A stretch of 64,000 nucleotides of DNA from Piscinibacter sp. GTDB lineage: Bacteria > Pseudomonadota > Gammaproteobacteria > Burkholderiales > Burkholderiaceae_C. Position 1 is the first letter of the stretch; each line of letters opens with the position of its first letter. The notes below the pieces were generated by a model. It worked only from the letters and a program-made list of their open reading frames with translations. It made no database searches and was not told where the DNA came from. Where the stretch lies: assembly GCA_016706565.1 (NCBI GenBank), contig JADJJI010000005.1, positions 62,001-126,000 of the forward strand, given 5' to 3'. Below are positions 34,827 to 44,371 of this stretch, in pieces. The translations under genes and the position numbers were made by a program.

Positions 34827-35477
34827 TCAGGCCTTGCGCGAGCGCTCGATCAGGAAGTCGGTGACGCGCAGCGACTGCTCCGGCGAACCGGCCAGGCTGC
34901 CCGAGGTGTAGAAGCGGCCCTGCACGCCCAGCGCCGGCACGCCGTCGATCTTGTACGCCTCGGCGAGCTGCTTGGCCTGGCGGGCCTTGGTCTGCACGCC
35001 GAAGGAGTTCATCACTTCGACGAACTTGGCGCCGTCGAGCCCGTTCTTCGTCATGAAGGCGGCGATGTCGGCCGGCTTGTCGAGCTTCTGGCGGTCGTTG
35101 TGGATGGCATAGAACACCTTGCGGTGCATCGCCTCGACTTGGTTCAGGGTCTCCAGCGCGTAGTAGATGCGCTGGTGGGTGCCAAACGGCTCGTCGCGGA
35201 AGGCGACCGGCACGCGGCGGAAGGAGACATCGGCGGGGAGCTTCTTGGCCCAGGCCTCGAGCATCGGCTCGAAGACATTGCAGTGCGGGCAGCCGTACCA
35301 GAAGAACTCCACCACCTCGACCTTGCCGGCCGGGGCCGTCACCGCCAGTGGCTGGCCGAGCCGCACGTAGTGCGTGCCTTCCACCGGGCCGCCCTGGGCC
35401 GCTGCCGGCAATCCCACGGCCAGTGCGCTGGCGCCCAGCAGGGCGGTGGAAAATTCGCGACGATGCATGTTCTTCAT
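34827..35477 (-). CDS. dsbA: Thiol:disulfide interchange protein DsbA
   Basis: The product has 216 residues with an export signal containing MHRREFSTALLG followed by a hydrophobic stretch to AAAQ. The thioredoxin-fold active site is CPHC (Cys63 and Cys66) in FFWYGCPHCNVFEP, with the cis-proline loop DGVPALGV. It introduces disulfides into exported proteins. It is on the same strand as argS and the SPOR-domain gene, a common order in Burkholderiales. Confidence 0.95.
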   Translation of the reverse strand: MKNMHRREFSTALLGASALAVGLPAAAQGGPVEGTHYVRLGQPLAVTAPAGKVEVVEFFWYGCPHCNVFEPMLEAWAKKLPADVSFRRVPVAFRDEPFGTHQRIYYALETLNQVEAMHRKVFYAIHNDRQKLDKPADIAAFMTKNGLDGAKFVEVMNSFGVQTKARQAKQLAEAYKIDGVPALGVQGRFYTSGSLAGSPEQSLRVTDFLIERSRKA

Positions 35478-35561
35478 TCTGTCCTCGGGGTCGATGGAGT
35501 GCGTTTGTCTCGGCTGAGTCGCGACAGCGCGTGAAAGTTCAGTGAGCGAGCTTGATCCGGA

Positions 35562-36176
35562 TCATTTCTGCACGCGAACCAGGGCCGACTCCACGCCCAC
35601 GCCGGCCAGCTTGTCCTTTGCGGCATCGGCATCGTCCTTGCGCTGGAACGGGCCGATGCGCACGCGGTACATGGTGCGGCCGGACTGCTCTCTCTCGGTG
35701 ACCTTGGCCTCGTAACCCATGATCGCGAGGCGGGCGCGCTGCTGCTCGGCATCCTCGGGCTTGCCGAAGGCGCCGGCCTGCACGAAGTAGCTGAACGGGT
35801 CGGCGGCCGGTGTCGGCTTGACGGCGGTGGGAGCGCGCTCGCCGAGGATGGCAGCGGGGTCGCGTGCGCTGGACGGCGCGGAGGCCTTGGGCAGCGCCGC
35901 CACCGGAGCCGTCGGCGCCGGCGCGGCGGCCGGAGCGCTGGCCGCGACCACGCCGCTGGCGCGCTGGCCCGGCTTGCTCGACAGCGGTGCGTTCGGGTCC
36001 CAGTTCTTGTTCTTCTCGGTCTCGGCCGCGTCCTGCTCGGCGGTGCGCTGCGGCACCTTGTTGACGAACGGCACCGGCACCTTGGTGACGTACAGGGCCA
36101 CGGCCAGCGCGAGCGCCAGGCCGATCAGCAGGCCGACGATCAGGCCCATGGCGAAACCGCCGCGTTGTCTGTTCAT
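35562..36176 (-). CDS. SPOR-domain membrane protein (FtsN-like)
   Basis: The product has 204 residues: a short cytoplasmic start, one membrane helix (about 9-30, [21 protein letters not shown] in part), a long Ala/Pro-rich periplasmic linker (about 60-125), and a C-terminal SPOR domain (about 128-203) with [21 protein letters not shown] and [20 protein letters not shown] (parts). SPOR domains bind denuded septal peptidoglycan, so a division-site role is likely. Its ATG overlaps the argS stop by 4 nt. Confidence 0.92.
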   Translation of the reverse strand: MNRQRGGFAMGLIVGLLIGLALALAVALYVTKVPVPFVNKVPQRTAEQDAAETEKNKNWDPNAPLSSKPGQRASGVVAASAPAAAPAPTAPVAALPKASAPSSARDPAAILGERAPTAVKPTPAADPFSYFVQAGAFGKPEDAEQQRARLAIMGYEAKVTEREQSGRTMYRVRIGPFQRKDDADAAKDKLAGVGVESALVRVQK

Positions 36177-37885
36177 GCCGTCTCCAGGGCGGGTTGTTCG
36201 CGGTCCATGCGCTGCGGGGCCGATACGCCCAGCACCGCCAGCGCGTTGCGCAGCACCTGCCGCGTCGCCGACAGCAGCGCCATGCGCGCGCGCGCCAGCT
36301 CGGCGTCGTCGACCAGGAAGCGCTCATTGGCGTAATAACTGTGGAAGGCGCCGGCCACGTCGCGCAGGTAGAACGCGACGTCGTGCGGCGCGAGGTCGGC
36401 GGCGGCCCCTGCCAGCACCGCGGGGAACTCGGCCAGCTTGAGCATCAGCGCCGCTTCGCTGGGCGCGGTGAGCAGCGCCAGGTTGGCGCCGGCCAGCGCG
36501 CCGAGCTCGCCGCCCTTGTCGACGTACTGCTGGATCACCGAGCAGATGCGCGCGTGCGCGTACTGCACGTAGAAGACCGGGTTCTCGTCGTTGGCCTTCA
36601 GGGCCAGGTCGACGTCGAAGACGAACTCGGTGTCGGCCTTGCGGCTGATCAGGAAGAAGCGCACCGCGTCGCGGCTGGTCCAGTCGATCAGGTCGCGCAG
36701 CGTCACGTAACTGCCGGCGCGCTTGGAGATCTTCACCTCCTCGCCGCCCTTCATGACTGTGACCATCTTGTGCAGCACGTAGTCGGGGTAGCCGGCGGGC
36801 ACGCCCATGCCGGCGGCCTGCACGCCGGCGCGCACGCGCGCGGTGGTGCCGTGGTGGTCACCGCCCTGGATGTTGATCGCCTTGGCGAAGCCGCGCTCGT
36901 ACTTGGCCAGGTGGTAGGCGACGTCGGGCACGAAGTAGGTGTAGTTGCCGTCGGACTTGCGCATCACGCGGTCCTTGTCGTCGCCGTAGTCGGTGCTGCG
37001 CAGCCACAGCGCGCCGCCGTCCTCGTAGGTCTTGCCGGCGGCAACGAGGCGGCGCACCGCATCTTCGACCCGGCCGTCCTGGTACAGGCTGGACTCGAGG
37101 TAGTAGCGGTCGAAGCGCACGCCCAGTGCCTTCAGGTCCAGGTCCTGCTCGTGGCGCAGGTAGGCCACGGCGAACTGGCGGATGCCTTCGAGGTCGTCCG
37201 GGTTGCCCGAGGCGGTGAATTCGCGGTCATCGGCGTGCACCGTCTTCTTCGCGGCGAAGTCGGCCGCCACGTCGGCGATGTAGTCGCCGTTGTAGGCCGT
37301 CTCCGGCCAGCCGGGTTCGCCGGGCTTGAAGCCCTTCAGGCGGGCCTGCACCGAGGCGGCCAGCGTGGCGATCTGGACGCCCGCGTCGTTGTAATAGAAC
37401 TCGCGCGTGACGTTCCAGCCCTGCCAGTCGAGCAGGTTGCAGATCGCATCGCCCAGGCAGGCCTGGCGCGTGTGGCCGACGTGCAGCGGGCCGGTCGGGT
37501 TGGCGGAGACGAACTCGACGATCACCGGGCGGCCGTTGGCCGGCGCGCGGCCGAAGGCGTCGCCGCCGCTCATCACTTCGGCCACGACGGCCTGGCGCGC
37601 GCTGTCGCGCAGACGAATGTTGACGAAGCCGGGCCCGGCGACGTCCATCGACGCCACCCAGCGCTGCACGGCCGGCTGGCGGTTCAGCGCATCGATCAGC
37701 GCCGTGGCCACTTCGCGCGGGTTCTTCTTCAGCGGCCGCGCCAGTTGCAGCGCGGCGGTGCAGGCCAGGTCGCCATGCGCAGCCTGCTTGGGGGACTCGA
37801 ACGCCGCGGCCACGCCAGCACCCGGGCTGACCTCGGCGATCGCGGCGCCCAGCGCGGCGAGCAGGTCCTGTTTGGCTTGGATCAT
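36173..37885 (-). CDS. argS: Arginine-tRNA ligase
   Basis: The product has 570 residues. Class I synthetase motifs: HIGH variant in [15 protein letters not shown], the KMSKS-like segment [16 protein letters not shown], the N-terminal Add1 domain (1-110) and the C-terminal anticodon-binding helices (DALRM-like, from about 440). It charges tRNA-Arg. Translation is coupled to the SPOR-domain gene downstream. Confidence 0.97.
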   Translation of the reverse strand: MIQAKQDLLAALGAAIAEVSPGAGVAAAFESPKQAAHGDLACTAALQLARPLKKNPREVATALIDALNRQPAVQRWVASMDVAGPGFVNIRLRDSARQAVVAEVMSGGDAFGRAPANGRPVIVEFVSANPTGPLHVGHTRQACLGDAICNLLDWQGWNVTREFYYNDAGVQIATLAASVQARLKGFKPGEPGWPETAYNGDYIADVAADFAAKKTVHADDREFTASGNPDDLEGIRQFAVAYLRHEQDLDLKALGVRFDRYYLESSLYQDGRVEDAVRRLVAAGKTYEDGGALWLRSTDYGDDKDRVMRKSDGNYTYFVPDVAYHLAKYERGFAKAINIQGGDHHGTTARVRAGVQAAGMGVPAGYPDYVLHKMVTVMKGGEEVKISKRAGSYVTLRDLIDWTSRDAVRFFLISRKADTEFVFDVDLALKANDENPVFYVQYAHARICSVIQQYVDKGGELGALAGANLALLTAPSEAALMLKLAEFPAVLAGAAADLAPHDVAFYLRDVAGAFHSYYANERFLVDDAELARARMALLSATRQVLRNALAVLGVSAPQRMDREQPALETA

Positions 37886-38031
37886 GGGCAGATTCTACGT
37901 TTGGCCCCTCGCGGGGCCGGGCGGCACGCCGAGTACACAACCGGTTGCAATCGCGTTCGGCGCCGCCACCCAGGAATGCACCGGTTTCCTGCGCCAGATC
38001 GGGTGAGCCGTTACGGCCAAGGCGTGGAATC

Positions 38032-39420
38032 ATGGGCATGTTGCCGGCTGCGCCCATGTCCTCGAAACCCCCTCCCCGTGTCGACGCGTCGGCACCCGAC
38101 GCACCGGAGCTGCCGGCCCTGATCGGCAAGTACCGCGTGCTCGGCAAGCTGGGCGAGGGTGCGACCAGCGAAGTCTTCCTCTGCCACGATGACTTCCTCG
38201 ACATCGACGTGGCGATCAAGCGTGTGCGCCCGGTTGCCATGGCCGATGCCCAGGAGGGCCGCTACTTCGAGCGCTTCTTCGCCGCCGAGGCCGCGCTGGT
38301 GGGGCGGCTGAAGCACCCGAACGTGGTGCAGATCTTCGATGCCGTGCCCGACCCGGTCGAACCCTACCTGGTGATGGAGTACGTGGCCGGCAGCACCTTG
38401 CGGCCCTACTGCCGGGCCGACCAGTTGCTCTCGCTGGAGCTGATCGTCGAAATCGGCTTCAAGTGCGCCATGGCGCTGGGCTACGTCTACCGCCAGGGCC
38501 TGATCCACCGCGACGTGAAGCCGGCCAACCTGCTGGTCACGCTGAGCAACGGCGCGATCACCGACGTGAAGATCACCGACTTCGGCAGCGTGCTCAACCT
38601 CGCGTCCGACGTGACTCAGGTGTATCGCGTCGGCTCGCTGGCCTACATGTCGCCGGAGCAGCTCGATGGCGCCGCGCTCGACTGCCGTGCCGACATCTAC
38701 TCGCTGGGCGCCGTGCTGTACCACCTGATCGCCGGGCGGCCGCCCTTCGATGCGCAGGTGCAGTCGGCCATGATGCATCAGATCTACCACCAGACGCCGC
38801 CGTCGCTGCACCACCTGCGCACCGGCGTGGCGCCGACGGTCGACGCGGTCATCCAGCGTGCGCTGGCCAAGGACCCGGGCCACCGCTACCGCGACTGGGA
38901 CGAGTTCGCGCAGGCCCTGTCGGGCCTGATCACGCATCAGCACGTGCCGCGTGGCCAGCTGCAGGGCGTGCTCGATTCGGAACGCTTCAACCTGCTGCGC
39001 TCGCTGGACTTCTTCTCCAACTTCGGTGACGTCGAGCTGTGGGAGGTGGTGCACCGCGCCAAGTGGCAGCGCCACGACTTCGGCCACGCGCTGTACCGCA
39101 AGGGCGAGGAGGGCAACACCTTCCACATCATCGCCAAGGGCGAGCTGGAGGTGTTCCGTGACGGGCAGAAGGTCGCCCAGCTCGGTGCCGGCACCTCGGT
39201 GGGCGAGATGGCCTACCTGGCGCCCAGCCCCGACCTGCGCCGCCACAGCACCGACGTGATCGTCACCGAGACGGCCACCACCATCTCGTTCACGCCGCAG
39301 ACGCTGGCGCAGCTCAGCCCGAACTGCCGGCACCTGTTCGACGAGGGCTTCATCCGCGTTCTGGTGCGGCGCCTGCACGCTGCCCACGAGGCGCTGGCGC
39401 ACCCGCGGCGCATCCTCTGA
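38032..39420 (+). CDS. Ser/Thr protein kinase fused to a cyclic-nucleotide-binding domain
   Basis: The product has 462 residues from the start at 38032. The Hanks kinase domain (about 34-300) has the glycine loop GEGATSEVF, Lys63 (AIKRV), catalytic HRDVKPANLL with Asp161, and DFGS at 183-186. A hinge leads to a C-terminal cNMP-binding domain (about 325-450) with the beta-barrel and phosphate-binding cassette GTSVGEMAYLAPSPDLRRHSTDVIV (parts), where Gly-Glu 391-392 matches canonical FGE, and an arginine pair (403-404) is near the expected Arg. This is the order kinase-then-sensor, unlike eukaryotic PKG. The ATG at 38056 is an alternative start. It is divergent from argS. Confidence 0.88.
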   Translation: MGMLPAAPMSSKPPPRVDASAPDAPELPALIGKYRVLGKLGEGATSEVFLCHDDFLDIDVAIKRVRPVAMADAQEGRYFERFFAAEAALVGRLKHPNVVQIFDAVPDPVEPYLVMEYVAGSTLRPYCRADQLLSLELIVEIGFKCAMALGYVYRQGLIHRDVKPANLLVTLSNGAITDVKITDFGSVLNLASDVTQVYRVGSLAYMSPEQLDGAALDCRADIYSLGAVLYHLIAGRPPFDAQVQSAMMHQIYHQTPPSLHHLRTGVAPTVDAVIQRALAKDPGHRYRDWDEFAQALSGLITHQHVPRGQLQGVLDSERFNLLRSLDFFSNFGDVELWEVVHRAKWQRHDFGHALYRKGEEGNTFHIIAKGELEVFRDGQKVAQLGAGTSVGEMAYLAPSPDLRRHSTDVIVTETATTISFTPQTLAQLSPNCRHLFDEGFIRVLVRRLHAAHEALAHPRRIL

Positions 39421-39585
39421 ACCGGGCCGCCGCAGCACGCGACGGGCGCTTTCGTGAAGGCGCCACATGGCCGTGTGCACCGCGATACACCTGCGTGCGT
39501 TGATCACCTTGCTGGGGTCAGGGGCACATGCTCCAATCCGCTCCGGCAATCATGCCCACGAGAAAACCGGAGTAGGAGAACCCCC

Positions 39586-39876
39586 ATGAAAAAGCTCATC
39601 ACGCTCGCCGCCCTGTGCCTGGCCGGCCTGTCCCAGGTCGCGATGGCCGCCGACGCCACCTGCGAAGCCAAGGCCGCCGAGAAGAAGCTGGCGGGCGCCG
39701 CCAAGAACAGCTTCGTCAAGAAGTGCGAGAAGGACATGAAGGCCAGCGGCCCGGGCGCTGCGTGCGAAATGCAGGCCAAGGAGAAGAAGCTGGCCGGTGC
39801 TGCCAAGAACAGCTTCGTCAAGAAGTGCGTCAAGGACGGCGCACCTGCTGCGCCGGCCGCCGCTGCCAGCAAGTAA
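39586..39876 (+). CDS. PsiF repeat protein
   Basis: The product has 96 residues with a signal peptide (core LITLAALCLAGLSQVAMA, cleavage near AMAAD). The mature part has two near-identical PsiF repeats, C-E-x3-A-x-EKKLAGAAKNSFVKKC, each bounded by two cysteines. PsiF-type proteins are small secreted proteins of unknown function, named from a phosphate-starvation-inducible gene of E. coli. AGGAG lies seven bases before the ATG, and an intrinsic terminator follows at 39896. It lies 165 nt after the kinase gene, so it probably has its own promoter. Confidence 0.92.
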   Translation: MKKLITLAALCLAGLSQVAMAADATCEAKAAEKKLAGAAKNSFVKKCEKDMKASGPGAACEMQAKEKKLAGAAKNSFVKKCVKDGAPAAPAAAASK

Positions 39877-39895
39877 GTCGAATCGCCTCGACGAG

Positions 39896-39919
39896 AGCCG
39901 GGCCGAGGCCCGGCTTTTT
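39896..39919 (+). terminator. Intrinsic terminator after the PsiF gene
   Basis: AGCCGGGCC (39896-39904) pairs with GGCCCGGCT (39907-39915) around a 2-nt GA spacer that would open into a small loop, followed by TTTTT (39915-39919). This is the clearest Rho-independent terminator I see in the window. It abuts the stop of the convergent LysR gene (39919). Confidence 0.85.
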
Positions 39920-40848
39920 CATGGGCGCGGGGCGGCGGCGGCGTTGCCGCGCCAGTAGGCGGCGTCGCCGTAGGTGTGCTTGAGGAAGTCGATCCACAGC
40001 CGCACGCGCAGCGGCAGGTGCTTGGCGTGCGGGAACACGGCATAGATGCCGTTGGGCGGCGCCGCGAAATCGTCGAGCACGCTGACCAGCTGGCCGCTGG
40101 CCACCTCCTGCTCCACTTCCCAGGTCGAGCGCCAGGCCAGGCCCAGGCCGGCGGCACACCAGTCGTGCAAGACCTGCCCGTCGCTGCAGTCGAGCCGACC
40201 GCTGGGCCGTAAGTGAGTGACAGCTCCTTCGACAACGAACGCCCAGCCGCGCGTCTGGCTGGCGTCGGAACTCAGCGTCAGGCACTGGTGGCGCATCAGA
40301 TCGTTCGGGTGCCTGGGCGTGCCGGCACGCTTCAGGTAGGCCGGCGTGGCCACGCACAGGCGCCGGTTGTCGGCCATGCGAACGCTGATCAAGCTGCTGT
40401 CGGGCAGGTCGCCCACGCGCACGGCGCAGTCATAGCTCTCGTTGACGATGTCCACCACGCGGTCGCTGAGGTTCAGCGACACGTTCACGTCGGGATGCTG
40501 TTCGATGAAACGCGGCACGAGGGGCGCCACGTGGCGGCGACCGAAGCCGGCGGGCGCCGTCACACGCAAGTAGCCGCTCGCTTTCACGCCGCCGGCGCTG
40601 ACGCTCGCCTCGGCATTGGCCAGGTCGGCCAGCAGGCGCTGGCAGTCCTCGAGGAAGGCGCTGCCTTCGTGCGTGAGGGTGATCTTGCGCGTCGTGCGCA
40701 CCAGCAGCTTGACGCCCAGCCGCTCCTCCAGCGCGTCGATGCGCCGGCCGATCACCGCCGGGGCCACGCCCTCGGCATGGGCTGCGGCGGTCAGGCTGCC
40801 TCGGGCGGCCACCGACACGAACGATTCAATCTGCTTGAGCCGATCCAT
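39919..40848 (-). CDS. LysR-family transcriptional regulator
   Basis: The product has 309 residues. The N-terminal winged helix-turn-helix (1-60) has MDRLKQIESFVSVAARGSLTAAA and the recognition helix around AVIGRRIDALEERLGVKLL; the effector domain follows (about 90-295). It is of the CrgA/DsdC-like group common in Burkholderiales (YLRVTAPAGFGRRHVAPL). It is divergent from the haloacid dehalogenase gene at 40953 with 104 nt between, so it may control that gene and glcB. I cannot point to a definite T-N11-A site. Effector unknown. Confidence 0.9.
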   Translation of the reverse strand: MDRLKQIESFVSVAARGSLTAAAHAEGVAPAVIGRRIDALEERLGVKLLVRTTRKITLTHEGSAFLEDCQRLLADLANAEASVSAGGVKASGYLRVTAPAGFGRRHVAPLVPRFIEQHPDVNVSLNLSDRVVDIVNESYDCAVRVGDLPDSSLISVRMADNRRLCVATPAYLKRAGTPRHPNDLMRHQCLTLSSDASQTRGWAFVVEGAVTHLRPSGRLDCSDGQVLHDWCAAGLGLAWRSTWEVEQEVASGQLVSVLDDFAAPPNGIYAVFPHAKHLPLRVRLWIDFLKHTYGDAAYWRGNAAAAPRP

Positions 40849-40952
40849 GCTGCTGGATTATGCCCACGCGCGATCGATTACGTCGCTGGCGTCACAAATC
40901 CAAGACTTTTGGCGCTATTAATGTCGCTGCCGGCATGAAATAGATTCTGGTC

Positions 40953-41654
40953 ATGGAAACCAGACCCGGGGCCAGCCTGCCCGCGCCGCGCGCGGTGCTC
41001 TTCGACGCCTACGGCACGCTGTTCGACGTCTACAGCGTCGGCTTGCTGGCCGAGCAGTTGTTTCCCGGGCTGGGCGACAAGCTCGCCGTGCTGTGGCGCG
41101 ACAAGCAGATCGAGTACACGCGGCTGACCTCGATGAGCGGCCAGTACCGGCCGTTCTGGGACCTGACGCGGGCCGGGCTGCGTTTTGCGGCGCAGCGGCT
41201 GGGCATCGAACTGGAGCGCAGCGCCGAAGACCGGCTGATGAACCAGTACCGCCACCTCAGCGCCTTCCCCGAGAACCGCGAGGTGCTGCAGGCGCTGAAG
41301 GAGCGCGGCGTGCCAGCCGGCATCCTGAGCAACGGCGACCCCGAGATGCTCGGCGTGGCCGTCAAGAGCGCCGGCTTCTCCGGCCTGCTCGCGCACGTGA
41401 TCAGCGTGCATGCGCTGCGCAAGTACAAGACCGACCCGGCCGCCTATGCGCTCGGGCCGCAGGCGCTGGGCCTGCCGGCGCGCGAGATCCTGTTCGTCTC
41501 CAGCAATGGCTGGGACGCCATCGGCGCCACCTGGTACGGCTACACCACGCTGTGGGTGAACCGCGCCGGTCTGCCGATCGAACAGCTCGACACCGCACCG
41601 ACGCGCATCGGCAGCACGCTGCGCGACGTGCTCGACTTCTTCCCGAAACCCTGA
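40953..41654 (+). CDS. HAD-superfamily (S)-2-haloacid dehalogenase, type II
   Basis: The product has 233 residues, the L-2-haloacid dehalogenase size. All diagnostic motifs are present: nucleophile Asp in [12 protein letters not shown], Ser/Asn in ILSNGDPEM, Lys in LRKYKTDP with Tyr nearby, and [10 protein letters not shown] with the second acidic residue, plus [12 protein letters not shown] supplying the halide-site Arg region. It converts L-2-halo acids to D-2-hydroxy acids; chloroacetate would give glycolate. It precedes malate synthase G by 16 nt, which would consume glyoxylate derived from glycolate. The natural substrate is not proven. Confidence 0.88.
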   Translation: METRPGASLPAPRAVLFDAYGTLFDVYSVGLLAEQLFPGLGDKLAVLWRDKQIEYTRLTSMSGQYRPFWDLTRAGLRFAAQRLGIELERSAEDRLMNQYRHLSAFPENREVLQALKERGVPAGILSNGDPEMLGVAVKSAGFSGLLAHVISVHALRKYKTDPAAYALGPQALGLPAREILFVSSNGWDAIGATWYGYTTLWVNRAGLPIEQLDTAPTRIGSTLRDVLDFFPKP

Positions 41655-41670
41655 CGCTCCGAGGACCGAC

Positions 41671-43890
41671 ATGACCGATCGCACCACCTGCCACCGCCTG
41701 CACGTGGCCACGCCGCTGTTCCGCTTCGTCGAAGACCGCGTGCTGCCCGGAACGGGCATCGCCAGCGCCGACTTCTGGCGCGGCTTCGACGCGATCGTGC
41801 GCGACCTCGCGCCGAAGAACGCCGCGCTGCTGGCCGAGCGCGACCGCCTGCAGGCCGAGATCGATGCCTGGCACCGCGCCAACCCCGGCCCGATCAGCGC
41901 GCCGAAGAAGTACCGCGCCTTCCTCGAGAAGATCGGCTACCTGGTGCCGCACCCGGCGCGCGTGAAGGTGACGACGAAGCAGGTCGACGCCGAGCTCGCG
42001 CTGCAGGCCGGCCCGCAGCTGGTGGTGCCGATCACCAACGCGCGTTATGCGCTGAACGCCGCCAACGCGCGCTGGGGCTCGCTGTACGACGCGCTGTACG
42101 GCACCGATGCGCTGGCCGAGACCGGCGGCGCCGAGCGGGGCAAGGGCTACAACCCGGTGCGCGGCGCCAAGGTGATCGAGTACGCACGCTACGTGCTCGA
42201 CCGCTGCGTGCCGTTGAACAAGGGCTCGCACATCGACTCGACGGCCTACCGCGTGGTCGACAACAACCTGGCCGTGACTCTGAAGAACGGCACGACCGTG
42301 GGCCTGAAAAACCCGGCGCAGTTCGTCGGCTTCCAGGGCGAGATGGACGCGCCCTCGTCGGTGCTGCTGTCGCACCACGGGCTGCACCTGGACATCCGCA
42401 TCGACGCGCAGCACGCGATCGGCAAGACCGACCCGGCCGGCGTGAGCGACCTGGTGCTCGAGTCGGCGCTGTCGACCATCCTCGACCTCGAGGACTCGGT
42501 GGCCGTGGTCGACGCGGCCGACAAGGTGCAGGCCTACGGCAACTGGCTGGGCATCGTCGAGGGCACGCTGACCGAAGAGGTCAGCAAGGGCGGCCAGATC
42601 TTCACGCGCGGCCTCAACCCCGACCGCCGCTACACCGGCCCGCGCGGCGAGGACGTGATGCTGCACGGCCGCTCGCTGCTGTTCGTGCGCAACGTCGGCC
42701 ACCTGATGACCAACCCGGCGATCCTGTGGGGCGAGGGCGGGCGCGAGATCCCCGAAGGCATCCTGGACGCCGTCATCACGACGACGATCGCGCTGCACGA
42801 CCTGCAGCGCCACGGCAAGAACGGCATCGTCAATTCGCGCGCCGGCTCGGTCTACATCGTCAAGCCGAAGATGCACGGCCCGGCCGAGGTGGGCTTCGCC
42901 AGCGAGCTGTTCGGCCGCGTCGAGAAGCTGCTCGGCCTGCCCGACAGCACCGTCAAGCTCGGCATCATGGACGAGGAGCGCCGCACCAGCGTCAACCTGA
43001 AGGCCTGCATCGCCGCGGCGGCGTCGCGCGTGGCCTTCATCAACACCGGCTTCCTCGACCGCACCGGCGACGAGATGCACACCGCCATGCTGGCCGGCCC
43101 GATGATGCGCAAGGGCGACATGAAGACCAGCGCCTGGATCCAGGCCTACGAGCGCAACAACGTGCTGGTCGGCTTGAGCTGCGGGCTGCGCGGCAAGGCG
43201 CAGATCGGCAAGGGCATGTGGGCCATGCCGGACCTGATGGCGGCCATGCTGCAGCAGAAGATCGCGCACCCCAAGGCCGGCGCCAACACCGCCTGGGTGC
43301 CGAGCCCGACAGCAGCCACGCTGCACGCTCTGCACTACCACCAGGTGGACGTGTTCAAGGTGCAGAAGGAGCTGGAGAAGATCGATGCCGAGGCCGAGCG
43401 CGAGGCGCTGCTCGCCGGCCTGCTGACGATTCCGGTGGTGAAGAAGGCCGACTGGAACGACGAGCAGAAGCAGCAGGAACTGGACAACAACGCCCAGGGC
43501 ATCCTCGGCTACGTGGTGCGCTGGGTCGACCAGGGCGTGGGCTGCTCGAAGGTGCCCGACATCCACGACGTCGGCCTGATGGAAGACCGCGCCACGCTGC
43601 GCATCAGCAGCCAGCACATCGCCAACTGGCTGCAGCATGGCGTGGTGACGAAGGCGCAGGTCAACGCCACCTTCCGCCGCATGGCCAAGGTCGTCGACAA
43701 GCAGAACGCCGGCGATCCGCTGTACCAGCCGATGGCCGGCCACTGGGACACCAGCCGCGCCTACCGCGCCGCGCTGGATCTGGTGTTCAAGGGCAAGGCG
43801 CAGCCCAGCGGCTACACCGAGCCGCTGCTGCACGAGGCGCGGCTGGAGGTGAAGTCGGCCACCGTGCAGACCACCGCATCGGTCGCCTGA
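41671..43890 (+). CDS. glcB: Malate synthase G
   Basis: The product has 739 residues, a single-chain isoform G (typical about 725). Recognisable parts are [50 protein letters not shown] and [15 protein letters not shown] with the metal-binding acids, and [20 protein letters not shown]. It condenses glyoxylate with acetyl-CoA to malate, cytoplasmic. It is 16 nt after the dehalogenase gene and so probably cotranscribed; a repeat (43908) follows. Confidence 0.97.
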   Translation: MTDRTTCHRLHVATPLFRFVEDRVLPGTGIASADFWRGFDAIVRDLAPKNAALLAERDRLQAEIDAWHRANPGPISAPKKYRAFLEKIGYLVPHPARVKVTTKQVDAELALQAGPQLVVPITNARYALNAANARWGSLYDALYGTDALAETGGAERGKGYNPVRGAKVIEYARYVLDRCVPLNKGSHIDSTAYRVVDNNLAVTLKNGTTVGLKNPAQFVGFQGEMDAPSSVLLSHHGLHLDIRIDAQHAIGKTDPAGVSDLVLESALSTILDLEDSVAVVDAADKVQAYGNWLGIVEGTLTEEVSKGGQIFTRGLNPDRRYTGPRGEDVMLHGRSLLFVRNVGHLMTNPAILWGEGGREIPEGILDAVITTTIALHDLQRHGKNGIVNSRAGSVYIVKPKMHGPAEVGFASELFGRVEKLLGLPDSTVKLGIMDEERRTSVNLKACIAAAASRVAFINTGFLDRTGDEMHTAMLAGPMMRKGDMKTSAWIQAYERNNVLVGLSCGLRGKAQIGKGMWAMPDLMAAMLQQKIAHPKAGANTAWVPSPTAATLHALHYHQVDVFKVQKELEKIDAEAEREALLAGLLTIPVVKKADWNDEQKQQELDNNAQGILGYVVRWVDQGVGCSKVPDIHDVGLMEDRATLRISSQHIANWLQHGVVTKAQVNATFRRMAKVVDKQNAGDPLYQPMAGHWDTSRAYRAALDLVFKGKAQPSGYTEPLLHEARLEVKSATVQTTASVA

Positions 43891-43907
43891 CCCGCGAGCC
43901 GGACAGC

Positions 43908-43977
43908 GCCGGGCCGCTCCCAAGCGGCCGGCTCACCCCCTCGGGGGGTGGCCTCGGTATGCCGCGGCCGGGGGCTC
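43908..43977. repeat. Dispersed intergenic GGGCCGC...GGGGGC repeat, copy 3
   Basis: The block opens GCCGGGCCGCTCCCAAG, has CACCCCCTCGGGGGGTG (a palindrome) and ends GGGGGC, aligned with the copies at 18277 and 21162 and in the same orientation. It lies between the convergent stops of glcB and the 128-residue protein gene, where the palindrome could serve as a bidirectional terminator. Confidence 0.6.
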
Positions 43978-43984
43978 CTTCCGA

Positions 43985-44371
43985 TCAGGTCGGGGTGGGC
44001 GTCGGCGTGCCAGCCATGCGGTCGTACTTGAGGAAGTACTGGCGCGCGTGGGCCACGAGCTGGTTCTCGCTCGGGTGGTCCACCGTCTCGTAGCCGACGA
44101 TGCGCCGGGCCGTCTCGGCGCGGTGCTTCTCGGCGTAATGCTTGAAGTCGGCGGTGCCGGTGCGCGGCCCGGTGACCAGCACTTCCGCGATGCCGGCCAG
44201 CGCGTCGCAGACCTCGCCGAAGAACTCGTGTTCGGTGCGCACCGCACTGCCGTGCTGGGCGGTGTGGTGGCTGTGCGCCTTCACCTTCTGCGCCTGCACA
44301 TGCTCGGCATCGAACTGCAGGATCTGCGCGGTCTTGTGATCGAGCCAGACCACGGCGTGGAGGAATGTCAT
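43985..44371 (-). CDS. eRF1/Pelota domain-like small protein ('translational machinery protein')
   Basis: The product has 128 residues. The pattern HAVVWLDHKTAQILQFDAEHV, then HHTAQHG...HEFFGEVCDALAGIAEVLVTGP, TADFKHYAEKH and VGYETVDHPSENQLVAHARQYF matches small proteobacterial proteins that databases often label 'translational machinery protein', a stand-alone eRF1 domain-3-like (L7Ae-like) fold. The ATG at 44371 was taken because the upstream frame (to 44596) has no coding character. It has no obvious partner gene and ends in a Thr/Pro tail (GTPTPTPT). Role unproven; a ribosome-rescue or stress function is speculation. Confidence 0.75.
   Translation of the reverse strand: MTFLHAVVWLDHKTAQILQFDAEHVQAQKVKAHSHHTAQHGSAVRTEHEFFGEVCDALAGIAEVLVTGPRTGTADFKHYAEKHRAETARRIVGYETVDHPSENQLVAHARQYFLKYDRMAGTPTPTPT

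Noticed and set aside
41401-43923. Open frame of 840 residues on the minus strand opposite glcB
   Set aside because: It mirrors malate synthase G codons, has no domain, and reads through the dehalogenase end.
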